The notes below the pieces were generated by a model. It was given only the letters and a program-made list of their open reading frames with translations, did no database searches and was not told the origin of the DNA. 45,521 nucleotides of DNA, taken from IMG/VR virus record IMGVR_UViG_3300032331_000898, positions 1-45,521 of that record; one strand, written 5' to 3'. Position numbers and translations under genes: made by a program. This document shows, piece after piece, positions 1 to 10,600 of the stretch (its first letter is position 1; every line of letters begins with the position of its first letter). The stretch is from a virus.

Positions 1-3
1 CTC

Positions 4-1623
4 ATGCTTAATGTAAAAAATCTCACCGACACGATGTCCCGCATGGAGCTGCCGCAGTTGCAGCAGTATGCTGCGCTGCACAAAAACGATCCTTACATTG
101 TGACGTTGGCGCTGTCTATTGCAAACCAGAAGAAACAAATGAAGGCCGGTCAAGCTGGCCAAGCCGGAATGCAGCCGCAGCCTAAAGTAGTTGACCAAGA
201 CATTGCGCAGATGGTGGCTCCCCCACCACAACAGATGGCTGCCGCACCGCAGCAACAGGGCTTGCCAGAAAATTCCGGTATTGGCCAACTCCCAGCCCAG
301 AATATGCAGGGCATGGCTGCTGGGGGCATCGTTGCGTTTGATGAAGGTGGTGAGGTGCCGGGCTATGCTGGCGGTGTGTTTACTGGGGAAGAAGATATGC
401 CCGAGTGGCTTAAAGCACTTCCTCCCGAATCGGGTTTTAGAAGAACGTACCGCGCAATGAAGCAGTACGACAAGAACAACCCCATGCCTGTTTATCCCGC
501 AGCGCCTGCGGCTGTACCTACTGCGCCTGCTGCGGCACCTGCTTTGCCGCCCAGTGCCACGCAAGTAATGTCAGGACTCCCCGCTGTTAAAGCGCCACCC
601 CCACCACCTCCCGACACAGGAGCACCTGTTGCGCCCGTTGCGGCTAAACCTGTTGCGCCTGTCGATCCAATGGCGGGCATCAAGGCGTTGGATACATCTA
701 CAAAAACACCCGCACAAGCTAAAACTGAAGCTGCGCAACTAAGCAATTCAGCAGAACTGCGCAACAGCTTGGAAGCAAACGAAAAATTTACAACACAAGC
801 CTACGATAAGTTGCTGGGTGATTACGATAAAAAAGTTGCTGAACTGCCTGAAGCCTACAAAGGCTACGAAGCACGTCTGCAAAAAGAAGAAACCGAAGCT
901 GCAACCGACAAAGACAAAGCTTTGGGCATGGCAATTTTCCAAGCAGGCCTTGGCATGATGTCTGGCACTTCTCAGTATGCGTTTGAAAACATTGGTAAAG
1001 GTGCGTTGGCTGGTTTGGATAACTACCAAGCTGCTTTGAAAGACTTGAAGAAAGCACAACGCGAACGAGACAAGGCTTTTGCAGACATTGAAGCTGCTCG
1101 TCTGGCTGAGAAACGTGGTGATATTAAGTCACACACAGAACTACAAGCCAAAGGTATTGAAGCGCTTGGCTCAGCCAAAAATCGTACTGTTGAAGGCATT
1201 GCCAAAATATTCGATGTTGATACACGAACAGCTACAGGCATTTTTGAGACGAGCCTCAAAGACAAGGCGCAAAATGAGCGCACGATGTACACAACCGGGG
1301 CAGAAATTGGCAAACAAAGAATGGCGGATGCTGCTGCATTGCAACGTACTCAAATACAAGCCAATGCGCCTACCGGTTTGGAGCGTATTCTTTCAAGTCC
1401 CAAATTGCTTGCTGCGTACAAAGACTACGCCACAGCCGGTACAGAGACAAAAGGTATCAACGCGTTTGCTTTGGAAGCAATCAAAGACCCGTCACTGTTG
1501 CCACGCCTTGAAGCTGGTTCAGCGCAGGATCGTCAGCTGGCTGCGTCCATCAAACAACACATGCAATCAATGATGATCTCTCCCGTCAATTTGCCGGGTG
1601 GGGCTGCAAATGTTCGCCCATAA
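4..1623 (+). CDS. Ala/Pro-rich virion-associated protein (5' end possibly cut)
   Basis: Unrecognised phage structural protein, placed directly before the giant virion gene and so probably expressed late. The first Met is at position 4 with no Shine-Dalgarno visible. The frame is open to the window edge, so the true start may lie upstream. Residues 45-110 are rich in Gln, Ala, Gly and Met, and about 155-225 form a Pro/Ala-rich linker with proline runs. From about 240 to 400 the chain is strongly helical and charged (Lys, Glu, Ala), interrupted by a short Gly/Met-rich hydrophobic stretch near 310. The tail is again Ala-rich. This architecture is seen in internal or tail-associated phage proteins, but no catalytic motif is visible. 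Confidence is high that it is coding and low for function. Confidence 0.75.
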   Translation: MLNVKNLTDTMSRMELPQLQQYAALHKNDPYIVTLALSIANQKKQMKAGQAGQAGMQPQPKVVDQDIAQMVAPPPQQMAAAPQQQGLPENSGIGQLPAQNMQGMAAGGIVAFDEGGEVPGYAGGVFTGEEDMPEWLKALPPESGFRRTYRAMKQYDKNNPMPVYPAAPAAVPTAPAAAPALPPSATQVMSGLPAVKAPPPPPPDTGAPVAPVAAKPVAPVDPMAGIKALDTSTKTPAQAKTEAAQLSNSAELRNSLEANEKFTTQAYDKLLGDYDKKVAELPEAYKGYEARLQKEETEAATDKDKALGMAIFQAGLGMMSGTSQYAFENIGKGALAGLDNYQAALKDLKKAQRERDKAFADIEAARLAEKRGDIKSHTELQAKGIEALGSAKNRTVEGIAKIFDVDTRTATGIFETSLKDKAQNERTMYTTGAEIGKQRMADAAALQRTQIQANAPTGLERILSSPKLLAAYKDYATAGTETKGINAFALEAIKDPSLLPRLEAGSAQDRQLAASIKQHMQSMMISPVNLPGGAANVRP

Positions 1624-1636
1624 GAGGTAAACTCCC

Positions 1637-1669
1637 ACAACCGCAAGTAGTTCGGCCTGCTGCGGTTGT
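1637..1669 (+). other. Intergenic hairpin between two virion genes
   Basis: Perfect 9-bp inverted repeat ACAACCGCA / TGCGGTTGT with a 15-base loop, lying between the stop of the Ala/Pro-rich protein and the start of the giant gene. No T-tract follows on the plus strand, so it is a poor intrinsic terminator. An mRNA-stabilising or translation-modulating hairpin is possible. The giant gene starts 30 bases later behind only a weak GGAA Shine-Dalgarno. Confidence 0.4.
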
Positions 1670-1699
1670 AAGACCAAGCCGCACAATTCGGAAAATACT

Positions 1700-4600
1700 A
1701 TGCCTCAAGCTGTCCCGTTACCCGATGGTAGTTACGTATCAATCAGAGAGGGTGAGACCCCGCAGCAGGCATATGCCCGAGCGCAGCAGATGTACCCTGA
1801 GGCGTTCAAAGCTGTAGAAGCTCCGGCAGCACCGAAAGAAACCACGCTTGGTGGGCAGACCAAAGAATTCTTTAAAGGTCTTGTTCCCGGCGCTATCGGC
1901 CTTGTTGAACAAGCAGGCACCGGTATATCCGCACTGCTCCCAGAAGAACAAGAGAAAGCCGCACAACGCGCCATCAAGGAAACTGCTGCCGCAGCCAAAG
2001 CACCGTTTGCCGCTGCGCCGGGGTATGAGGACACAATAGGGCGCAAGTTTGGTGAGGCCACGGGTTCTATTGCGCCGTTCCTTGCCACTGGGCCGTTTGG
2101 TATGGCTGGGCGTTTGGCAGGCTACGGCCTCGGTATTGGCGCTGGTGCTGGCCAACAAGTAGAGTCATCCCAACAAGCCGGAGCCACAGAGGGTCAACAA
2201 ACCGCCGCTACTGCGCTGGGTGCTGCGGTCGGTGCGACAGAGATGTTTGCTCCTGCACGTATTTTAAAGCGTCTTGGGGAGCCGGTGCTTGAGGGGGCCA
2301 CGTCGTATGTCAAGCGGGCGTTGATGGCTGGCGGCGAGGAAGCCGCACAAGAAGCTGCGTCTCAAGCAGCGCAGAACATCATTACCAAAGGTATATACAA
2401 ACCTGAGCAACAAATCATTGAGCAGGTTGGAGAGTCTGCCGCTTACGGTGGTGCAGTCGGTGCGCTGGCGCAGGGGTTGTTGGACTTGGCTGTTGGCCGT
2501 CGCGCTCCTAAAACCGTGCTTACAGACGAGGTGAAGCAAGCCCGTGCTGAGGCAGAGAAACAGCAGGAAGCAGAAAAAATACGGCTGAGCAGTCCTGAGT
2601 ACGCCCAAGAAGTACTTCAAAAAACAAAGGACTTGGAAGCGCAACGTACGGCGCTCAAGTCGCAGCTGATACCCATAAAGAAAGGCGTGTCCCCAGAAAC
2701 GGACTATGCAAACAACCGCGAGATCAATCGCCAGATTGAAGCAATAAACAAAGAACTCAAACCGTTGGCGGATGAGTATGTGCGTGTCAAGCCTATTCTG
2801 AAACAAGCAGCAGAACAGGAACGTGTTGCCAAGCTGACACCGTACGAGTATGCGTTGGGCTTAAAGCCAGAAGAAGCAGGGCAGAAACCTGCCGAGCCAG
2901 AGCTTTACGAACAACAGATTGCCAAACCGCCTGAGCCGCCCAAGGCGGAGGATGTTGCAGCGCAGCATGCCGCTCAGAGTATTCAGCTGGCCAATGACCA
3001 GCAGTACGCCAGTGAGAAAGCCCCCAACGAGGCCACTGCCGACTACGTTAAGTACTTGATGCGCAACCCTACGCTGGCTGAACAAATTGAAAAGAACCGG
3101 ATGCAGTTGCCCGGTTTGCCTGCGGGTGTGCGTAGTTCTGCTGTGCTGGATGCGTTGAAGTTACAGCTTGCGCCCATGCGCAAAGAGAAGGCCGCCGCAG
3201 AGAAAGCCACCTTTGAACAAGAAATGGGCACACGCAAAACCGCGTTTGGTGTGCCTCAACCGACAGAAGCATCCCCGCAAGTACAGGCATTCACGTCGTA
3301 TATGGACGACCTCAAGAGCCAGCGTGATGACGTTGGTGATGACATGTTCTTCAAGTACATGGTCGAGCCAAAGTTGGAGAAGATTGCTGAAGGTAAACCC
3401 CCAGTCATAGCGGTAAACTCTGAGCTAAAACCGTTTACGCAGCCCAAAATGGCAGAGCGTTCGCGGGAAAAGATAAACACGTTGCTGAATGAAATAGACC
3501 AAGCTACTACGGACAGAGATGTCGCACTGCGCTCAAACAACCGTGACGCTGCAACCGCTGCATTTGAAAGAGGCAATCAAGCTCTTGAACAGATCAACGC
3601 TTTTGCTGAAGAAGTCCCCGCCGGAGAGCTTACAAAAGGCCGGTTCCCCGGTGCTAAAACCAGCCCACAAGCCAGCGTTTACGCTCGGGAAGTACTGCGT
3701 GTTCGGAATGAGCAGAACGCAGCTTTAAACGCGATTGAAGACAAGCTTGACCGTCTGCGTCGTGGTGAAGCGTTGGGCAGAGAAGGTGTAGAACCCGGCA
3801 AAGGTGTGGCTGCCGCCACCCCCGAAATGTTGGCCAAGCAAGCTGAAGAAGCCCGTGGCAAGTACATATCTGCCGTGTTGGAAGAAGCCGCCATCCACCG
3901 CCGTGTTGCGGGTAAACCCGAACTGACTTACGACGAAGCTATCAAGGCCGCGTCGCGCATTCATGATGTGGTGGGTGAATGGATTGATCGTTCAAAAGCA
4001 CAGCCGTTGCCCCGCTTTACAGAGCAACCTGAGTTTGAAGAAAAGATTGTGCAGCCTGCACAGAAACGCGCAGGTAAGATTATTCGAGGCGCAATTACTG
4101 AACGCACGTACAGTGATAAACCCCCATCCACATTTCCTGCGGGGCATTACTTTAATACCGGCAAATGGGAAAAAGTTGCTACAGGTAAAAAGAACCCACC
4201 TTTTGTTTGGGAGTTTATTGATAATCGCCCTCCGATGGAGCGTATCAACGAGATTGCGCGCCTGAGTGATAAAGAAGTCAAGCATTTCAAAGCGCAGATT
4301 GCCAAAGTTGTTGACAGCCTGTCTGAGATACCGTCTACGGCGAAGCGTGAGATACCAATACTGAAGCAGCAGTTTGCCTCCACGGAAGCACAGAAAGTTG
4401 CCGAAGCCAAAGGTGAAACAGCTAAGACACTTGGCGGGGCGCTGCGCCGTCGTACTGAATTTGTGCGCAACTTGATGTCTAAGCCGCCTCTCAGGCCGTT
4501 GGTGAAAAGCACCCGCGATGCGTTGAACCGTGCCGCCGACATCATGGACAGTGGCAAAGCCACAACGGGTTTGCTGGATGCTGTTGAACACGTTGCCACA

Positions 4601-7600
4601 AACTTGGCCGAAGGCCGTCGAGTACTGCCCCAAGATGTGCAAGAGATCAATGACGCTATCAAGCTGTATGAAAGTACAGCTCAGGAAGGCGAGATTGCTG
4701 GTGAAGGCGCAAAAGGTCAAGGCCAGTTGTTCCCTGAAACACGTAAAGATTTGGGATACATCCGCGCTACACCAGCTAACTTTGCCAAGTCACCGCAGAT
4801 CAAACCTGTGTGGGAGGCGTTAACTCAGGCACGCAAGCTCAAGGCAAAAACAGAAGCCAACCAAAAAGCACGCGCTGCCAGAGACAAACAAGGCATTGAA
4901 CAAATTCAAGCGTTGCAGAAGCAGATTGACGCTATCAAAAATAACATGAAGTTTTTCCTGACCAAGTCAGGAGACTTTAATTTGGGGCTGTACACAAACG
5001 TAGACATTGCAAAAATGTTTATGACGTATCCCGAAGCGGGCATTAAAAAAGAAGATAAAGCGTTAATGGATCAGTACTTGGCCGTTGTACGCAACATCTT
5101 TAACCAAAACTACAACCCGTCAATAAAGCAAACGGAAGAAAGCAACTCAAGGCTGGCCAAAAAGATTTTTGATGGGCTATCCGCCATTTACACACCCGAA
5201 CAGATGGAGTACGTAAAAGATAAGGTAATTCCAAATTTCGACGAAAAAATAAGACCTGAGTATCTTGTACGGCTTAAAGAAGCACAGCAAGCTGTAGCTT
5301 TGGGGCAGCGTCTTGAGAACGCAAACAACCGTTTGGTTGAGTTTATGCAAGACAGCAATGAAGCTGTACGTAAACAAGCTGAAGAAAGCCGCGACCTTAC
5401 TGACCCGTTGTTGGACAAAATAAAACTTATTAAACAAAGTCTGCGTGGTTCGCTGTTGTTGACTGACGGAGAACGTGCCGCACTTGACTCTGAAGCAACA
5501 CTAGCAGCACAGCGCGGCGCATACAAAGACGCTATGGCCAAGGCGATGGGCAAAGCTCGTCAGCGTCTGTCTGATACGTTGGGCGAGTTGCTTGATCCCG
5601 AGATTGAACGCGCACGCCGTGCTTTAAAAGCTGCTAAAACACGTTTGGCCACAGTCGAGTCGCAGATTGAAGCGGCCAAAAAAGAAATGACTGAGGGTAC
5701 TGGCCAAGCGCCAAACTTGATTAACAACTTGCAGAAAGTGCAAGGGCTTGTCGAGAACATTGAGGCGGCTGAAACAGAACTGGCCGACTTACAAGAAGCG
5801 CGTTTTGGTGAAATTGAAAACGATGTTGTCGTCACTGAAGCAATGCTGGACAAAGACCTCAAGACAGAACGCGAGTATTTAGAACTGCTTGAACGTCAAC
5901 TGGCAGACATGCGCAAGGAACCATTGACTGCTGTAGAACTTGGTGAACGTGGCAAACTGGGCAAACTTAAATATCCGTTTGCCGCGCAGCGTTTGGAGTC
6001 GCAAGTAAAAGCACAACAGGCTGCTGTGGATGAAGCGCAAAAACGTGCGGAAGAGTTCCAGAAAGATGTACAGGTCTGGTGGCCCAAAGTTACTGCTGCG
6101 TTTAAGAAGGATGGCATCAGCGTTAAAGACTTGCCCGGCGCAGTGTTTGAGAAAGGCCGCAAGGTTGCTGAGATCAGCACACCAGAACAAAAGCGCCTTG
6201 ATGAATTGCGTGACAAGGGCATGCAGGCAGCCAAAGAAGTTGACGAAGCCGAAGTGCGTCAACGCGTTAAAGACAAACAAATTCAAATGTTTGATGACGA
6301 AATCTTTGACGCACGCGGCGAAGTGCAGTCGTTCATGGGGCCTGAGGACATGGAGCAGCTGGCCGACATCATGGCCGACCCCAAGACAACCAACGTCAAA
6401 CGTGTGCAGGCAACGCTTAAGCTGGGCGCTATGCAGAAGCTGGCTTCGTTGGAAGCGCAGAAGCAGGCGTTCATTGAAGGCAAGCCAGCTAAAGCACCCA
6501 AGGCAGCTACTGTGCCGAGCACCGCTGCGTTGGCGGCGGCTAAACCATTCCGTACCGGGTCAGGCGTAGCTAAAGCATTTACGCCAGCAGAGATGGATGA
6601 GATGGATCGCGCTGAGATACGCGATGCCAATGAGTTGGCCAAACAAATTCTTGGCACTAAAGCTCCGCAGTTGAAAGAACCAAGCAAACGCAAGCAAGGC
6701 AAAATGCTTGATCCCAATATGGGACTGTTTGATGATTTTGAGTTCTCTCGCGGCACACCCGTAAAAGGTTTGACCAAGGCTGAGCTTGAAGCAGAACTCA
6801 CTGCCGGTATGGGTGAGCCTGTGACTGGGCGCAAGGTGGAAAAACAAGTTTCCGATAAGTTAGCGGTGTATGAGAGTGTTCAAGATTTTCTTGACAAGCA
6901 ACCAAAATTAAAAGGTGTAGGTAAGTCCAAATACGAGGGCTTAATCCCGGCAGATGCCAAAGGCTTTGTGCAAGACGGTAAGGCTGTCTTGTTTGCCAAC
7001 AATATTGGTAAAGGCCATGGACTTGGCGTGCTGCTCCACGAAGTCGGCGTGCATTTGGGATTCCGCAACTTCTTTAATGAAGGCCAGTACAACGCACTGG
7101 TCAAGACGGTCAAGAACTGGGCAAACAAAACTGACGACTCAATGGAAGCGCGTGTTGGTAAAGCCGCCGTACGCAGGATTGAGGCCGCTAACACTCCCCC
7201 ACACCAGATTGATGATGAGTTGTTGGCGTACGCCGTTGAAGAAGCTATGCAGATGGGTGTTGAGCCTGTCGGCGTTAAAGGCGGCAACGCAGTTAAGAAC
7301 TGGTTGAAGATGGTGGTGGATGCGTTTAAGAAAGCGCTTGAGAAGTTTGGCATCACTACTTCCAACTTGACTGCCGGAGATTTGGTTAACTTTGCCTACG
7401 GCGCAGCACACCTTGAACTCAAAGGAACTTGGCATGGCGCTGGCGTTAAGTTTGATATGTTTGACCATACGTATATGGGTACCGGTGAAAACAACCAAGC
7501 CTATGGTTGGGGCACGTATCGCGCACAAAGACACGGTGTTGCAGATTACTACCGTGAAAAAGAAGCGGGAAAATACTATGACGCATGGGTAGATCGTCCA

Positions 7601-10600
7601 GATGTACAAGAATGGCTTGAAAGTCAAAAATCTAAGTTCACAGGAAAATTACCGGCGGGTATTCCAGAACAGTTTTTAGCAATGCCTTTGCGTGAAGCTT
7701 CAAGCCCTTACGGATTAAATCCTTATCAATTGTTTAAAGAAATGGTTAACACCGAGATAGAAAACATTGAAGGGGAAAAACCAAAATATCCTTTAGCAGC
7801 TTTACCCAAATCTGCAAAACCAACGCGAACTGCTATACCTATAACCGCAGCACAAGTTAGGGCAATGGGTACGCCTACACGCGGAACTGCTAACCCAATA
7901 ACAGTAAGACCTACTGCACAAGCAGTTGCAAAACCTACAAGTTGGCGTGTGGAGTGGATGCGCGGATTATCGCTTGAAGAAATAGATAAAAAAATTCAAG
8001 AACTTAAAAAGTTTGCAGAAACTGCTGACGAACACTTGCAAACCGTTTACTACGACCCTGTTTATAAAGGTAAAGGGTACACTGATCTTTTAGGCACAAA
8101 CGATGCGGCTGCAAGTGTGTTGCAAACTTTCTTTCAAAACCAAGACACAGGCATGTCTTGGAAAGAAGCTATTGCCACAGTAAAAGCTGAAGCTAAAAAA
8201 GACGTAGAAGATTTTGAAGGCTTTACACAGGACAAAAATTCAAAGTATGTGTACGACAGAGCAAAAGAAATCTTAGCCAGTGTAGATAAACTTAATGTAA
8301 AAGACTTCCAGTACAACCCGCCGTCTGGGCCTCCTGTGCCTGAGCCAGCAGGTTATATGTTGCGCACATTGCATACACGTCCAGAGAACGAATATCTTCT
8401 TTGGGATGAACACGCAGATAAACAACCGCAGGCTGTTAAAGATGTGTTTAAGCGTATCTATGACGATTTAACCAAAAAACAGCAAGCAGTATTTAACCGC
8501 TCAATAGGCCATGTACCGCCAGATCGGCAAAGCGGGCGTGATTTGTATGACGCTTTAGGTGCTGTGCTTGAACAAAGCGGTATGCCTGATGAGATGAGTC
8601 CCATGTTCACATCAGAGATGTTACGTGCAGAAGGTCTTGCTGGAATAAAGTATTTTGATGGTGTATCAAGATACAGCTCTATGAGATCAAGCGTTCCCGG
8701 AACGTTTAACTACGTTGACTTTGACGACAAAGCAGAAGGTGCGCAGATCATTGCCACCGACATCAGCCCAGTCAATCAAACACAGCCAACGCAAAAAGGC
8801 GAGATACTGTTCTCGCGTGCCGCAGAGTTTACAAACCCTGAGATTGCTAAGCGTGGCGGTTTTATCAACAAGATTGTGGCCAAGGATAGAAGCTGGACGC
8901 AAAAAATTAAAGCCAACTTGACCGGTCTGGCTTTTGAGACACAGCTTGTGGATAGGTTTGCAGGCTTCGAGCGTTTGGCCAAATACATGGAGCCGCTCAA
9001 AGGCACGCAGATGCTGTACTACCTGCGCATGTATGACCAGCGCATGAACTTTGTGTCGCAAGCAATCTCCAACGGCGCACCTGCAATCGTGGAAAAGACT
9101 CGTCCAGACGGACGTACTGAGCGTGTGATAGAGAGCAAAGAAAGCGCCAACATCCACAACGTAGTGCAAATTCTGAAAGACGCACAGCCAATGGTTGGCA
9201 ACGCAGAAGCTGTAAACAACGTTTTTACTTTGTATATGGCCGCACTTCGCGCAAAAAACAAAGGGCTGAACACGTTGAACTTTGGTGAGGATGTGACGCA
9301 AGAACTGCTGGATGACACTATGGCTGCCATCAAGGCCACACCCGGCTTAGCGGATGTGCTTAAGCTCGCGCGGGATGAGTACAACGCGTACAACCGCAAC
9401 TTAGTTGAGTTTGTTGTCAGCACTGGTGCGCTGTCTAAAGATGTGGCTAAACGTTTGTTGAGTGAGAACGATTACATCCCGTTCTATCGTGAACGCAACG
9501 GCGTGGCCGAGCTTTTAATTGGTGGTGAATCGCCTATCCGCATTGGCAGTATTGCTGAGCAGCCGTACTTGCATGAGCTTGTTGGTGGCGACAGGCCTAT
9601 CCTTGATTTCTTGACAAGCTCGGTGCAGAACACCAACTTGTTGATGGATATGGGTATGCGCAATCTGGCCACCAAGAACGCCGTGCATGAACTGGTAGAT
9701 TTGAAAGCCGCTAAATTTGTAAAGATGGCGGCTGGCCCTGACGTGGTTAAGTTCCGTGTTGACGGTGAAGACCGTTACGCTGTGATTGCTACCGAGAAGG
9801 TCAAGATAGGCAACAAGGAGTTTGATACAGGTGTGCCCGCCGACATACTGGTCAAAGGCATGGAGGGTATTCCCACACAGATGCCCGCAATGTTGCGCGT
9901 CATGGCGATGCCATCTCAGTTGTTGCGTAAAGCAATCACTATCAGCCCACTGTATACAGCGAAGCAGTTGTTCCGTGACTCCTTGGCCGCGCCCATCATA
10001 TCGGGCGCTGACTTCATGCCGGTCATTGGTGCGCTGAAAGAACTGAACTCCGCAACCAAGCAGACACTTGAGCGTCGTGGTATTACCGGCGGCCAGCAAT
10101 TTACTGGCAGCACCGCAGACCTGACCAAGATTTTGCGTGACGTGTCTGAAGGTAAGCCGGGCTGGATGACGGCGCTCGGCAAGCTTGAAGCTATGGGTAT
10201 GGAGGCAGATGCCACCACTCGCCGTGCGCAGTACAACAGCTATATTCAGCAAGGCTTGTCTGAGATGGAAGCCACACTGCTGGCGCTGGAGTCCATGAAC
10301 TTTAACAAGCGCGGCGCGTCACCTTCAGTGCATGTAGCCAACGCTTTGATACCGTTCTTCAACGCCCAGATTCAAGGTCTGAACGTGTTGTACAAAGCGT
10401 CAATGGGTAAGATGCCATTTAACGATCAGGTGCGTATCCGTGAAAAGATGTTGCAACGCGGAGCCATGATGGCCGTGGCCAGCCTTGCGTATGCCGCCTT
10501 GATGCAGGACGACGACGCATATAAGAACGCTACCCCCGACCAGAAGTATGGCAACTGGTTTGTGAGAGTGCCCGGTCTGGATGAGCCTGTGCGCATCCCT

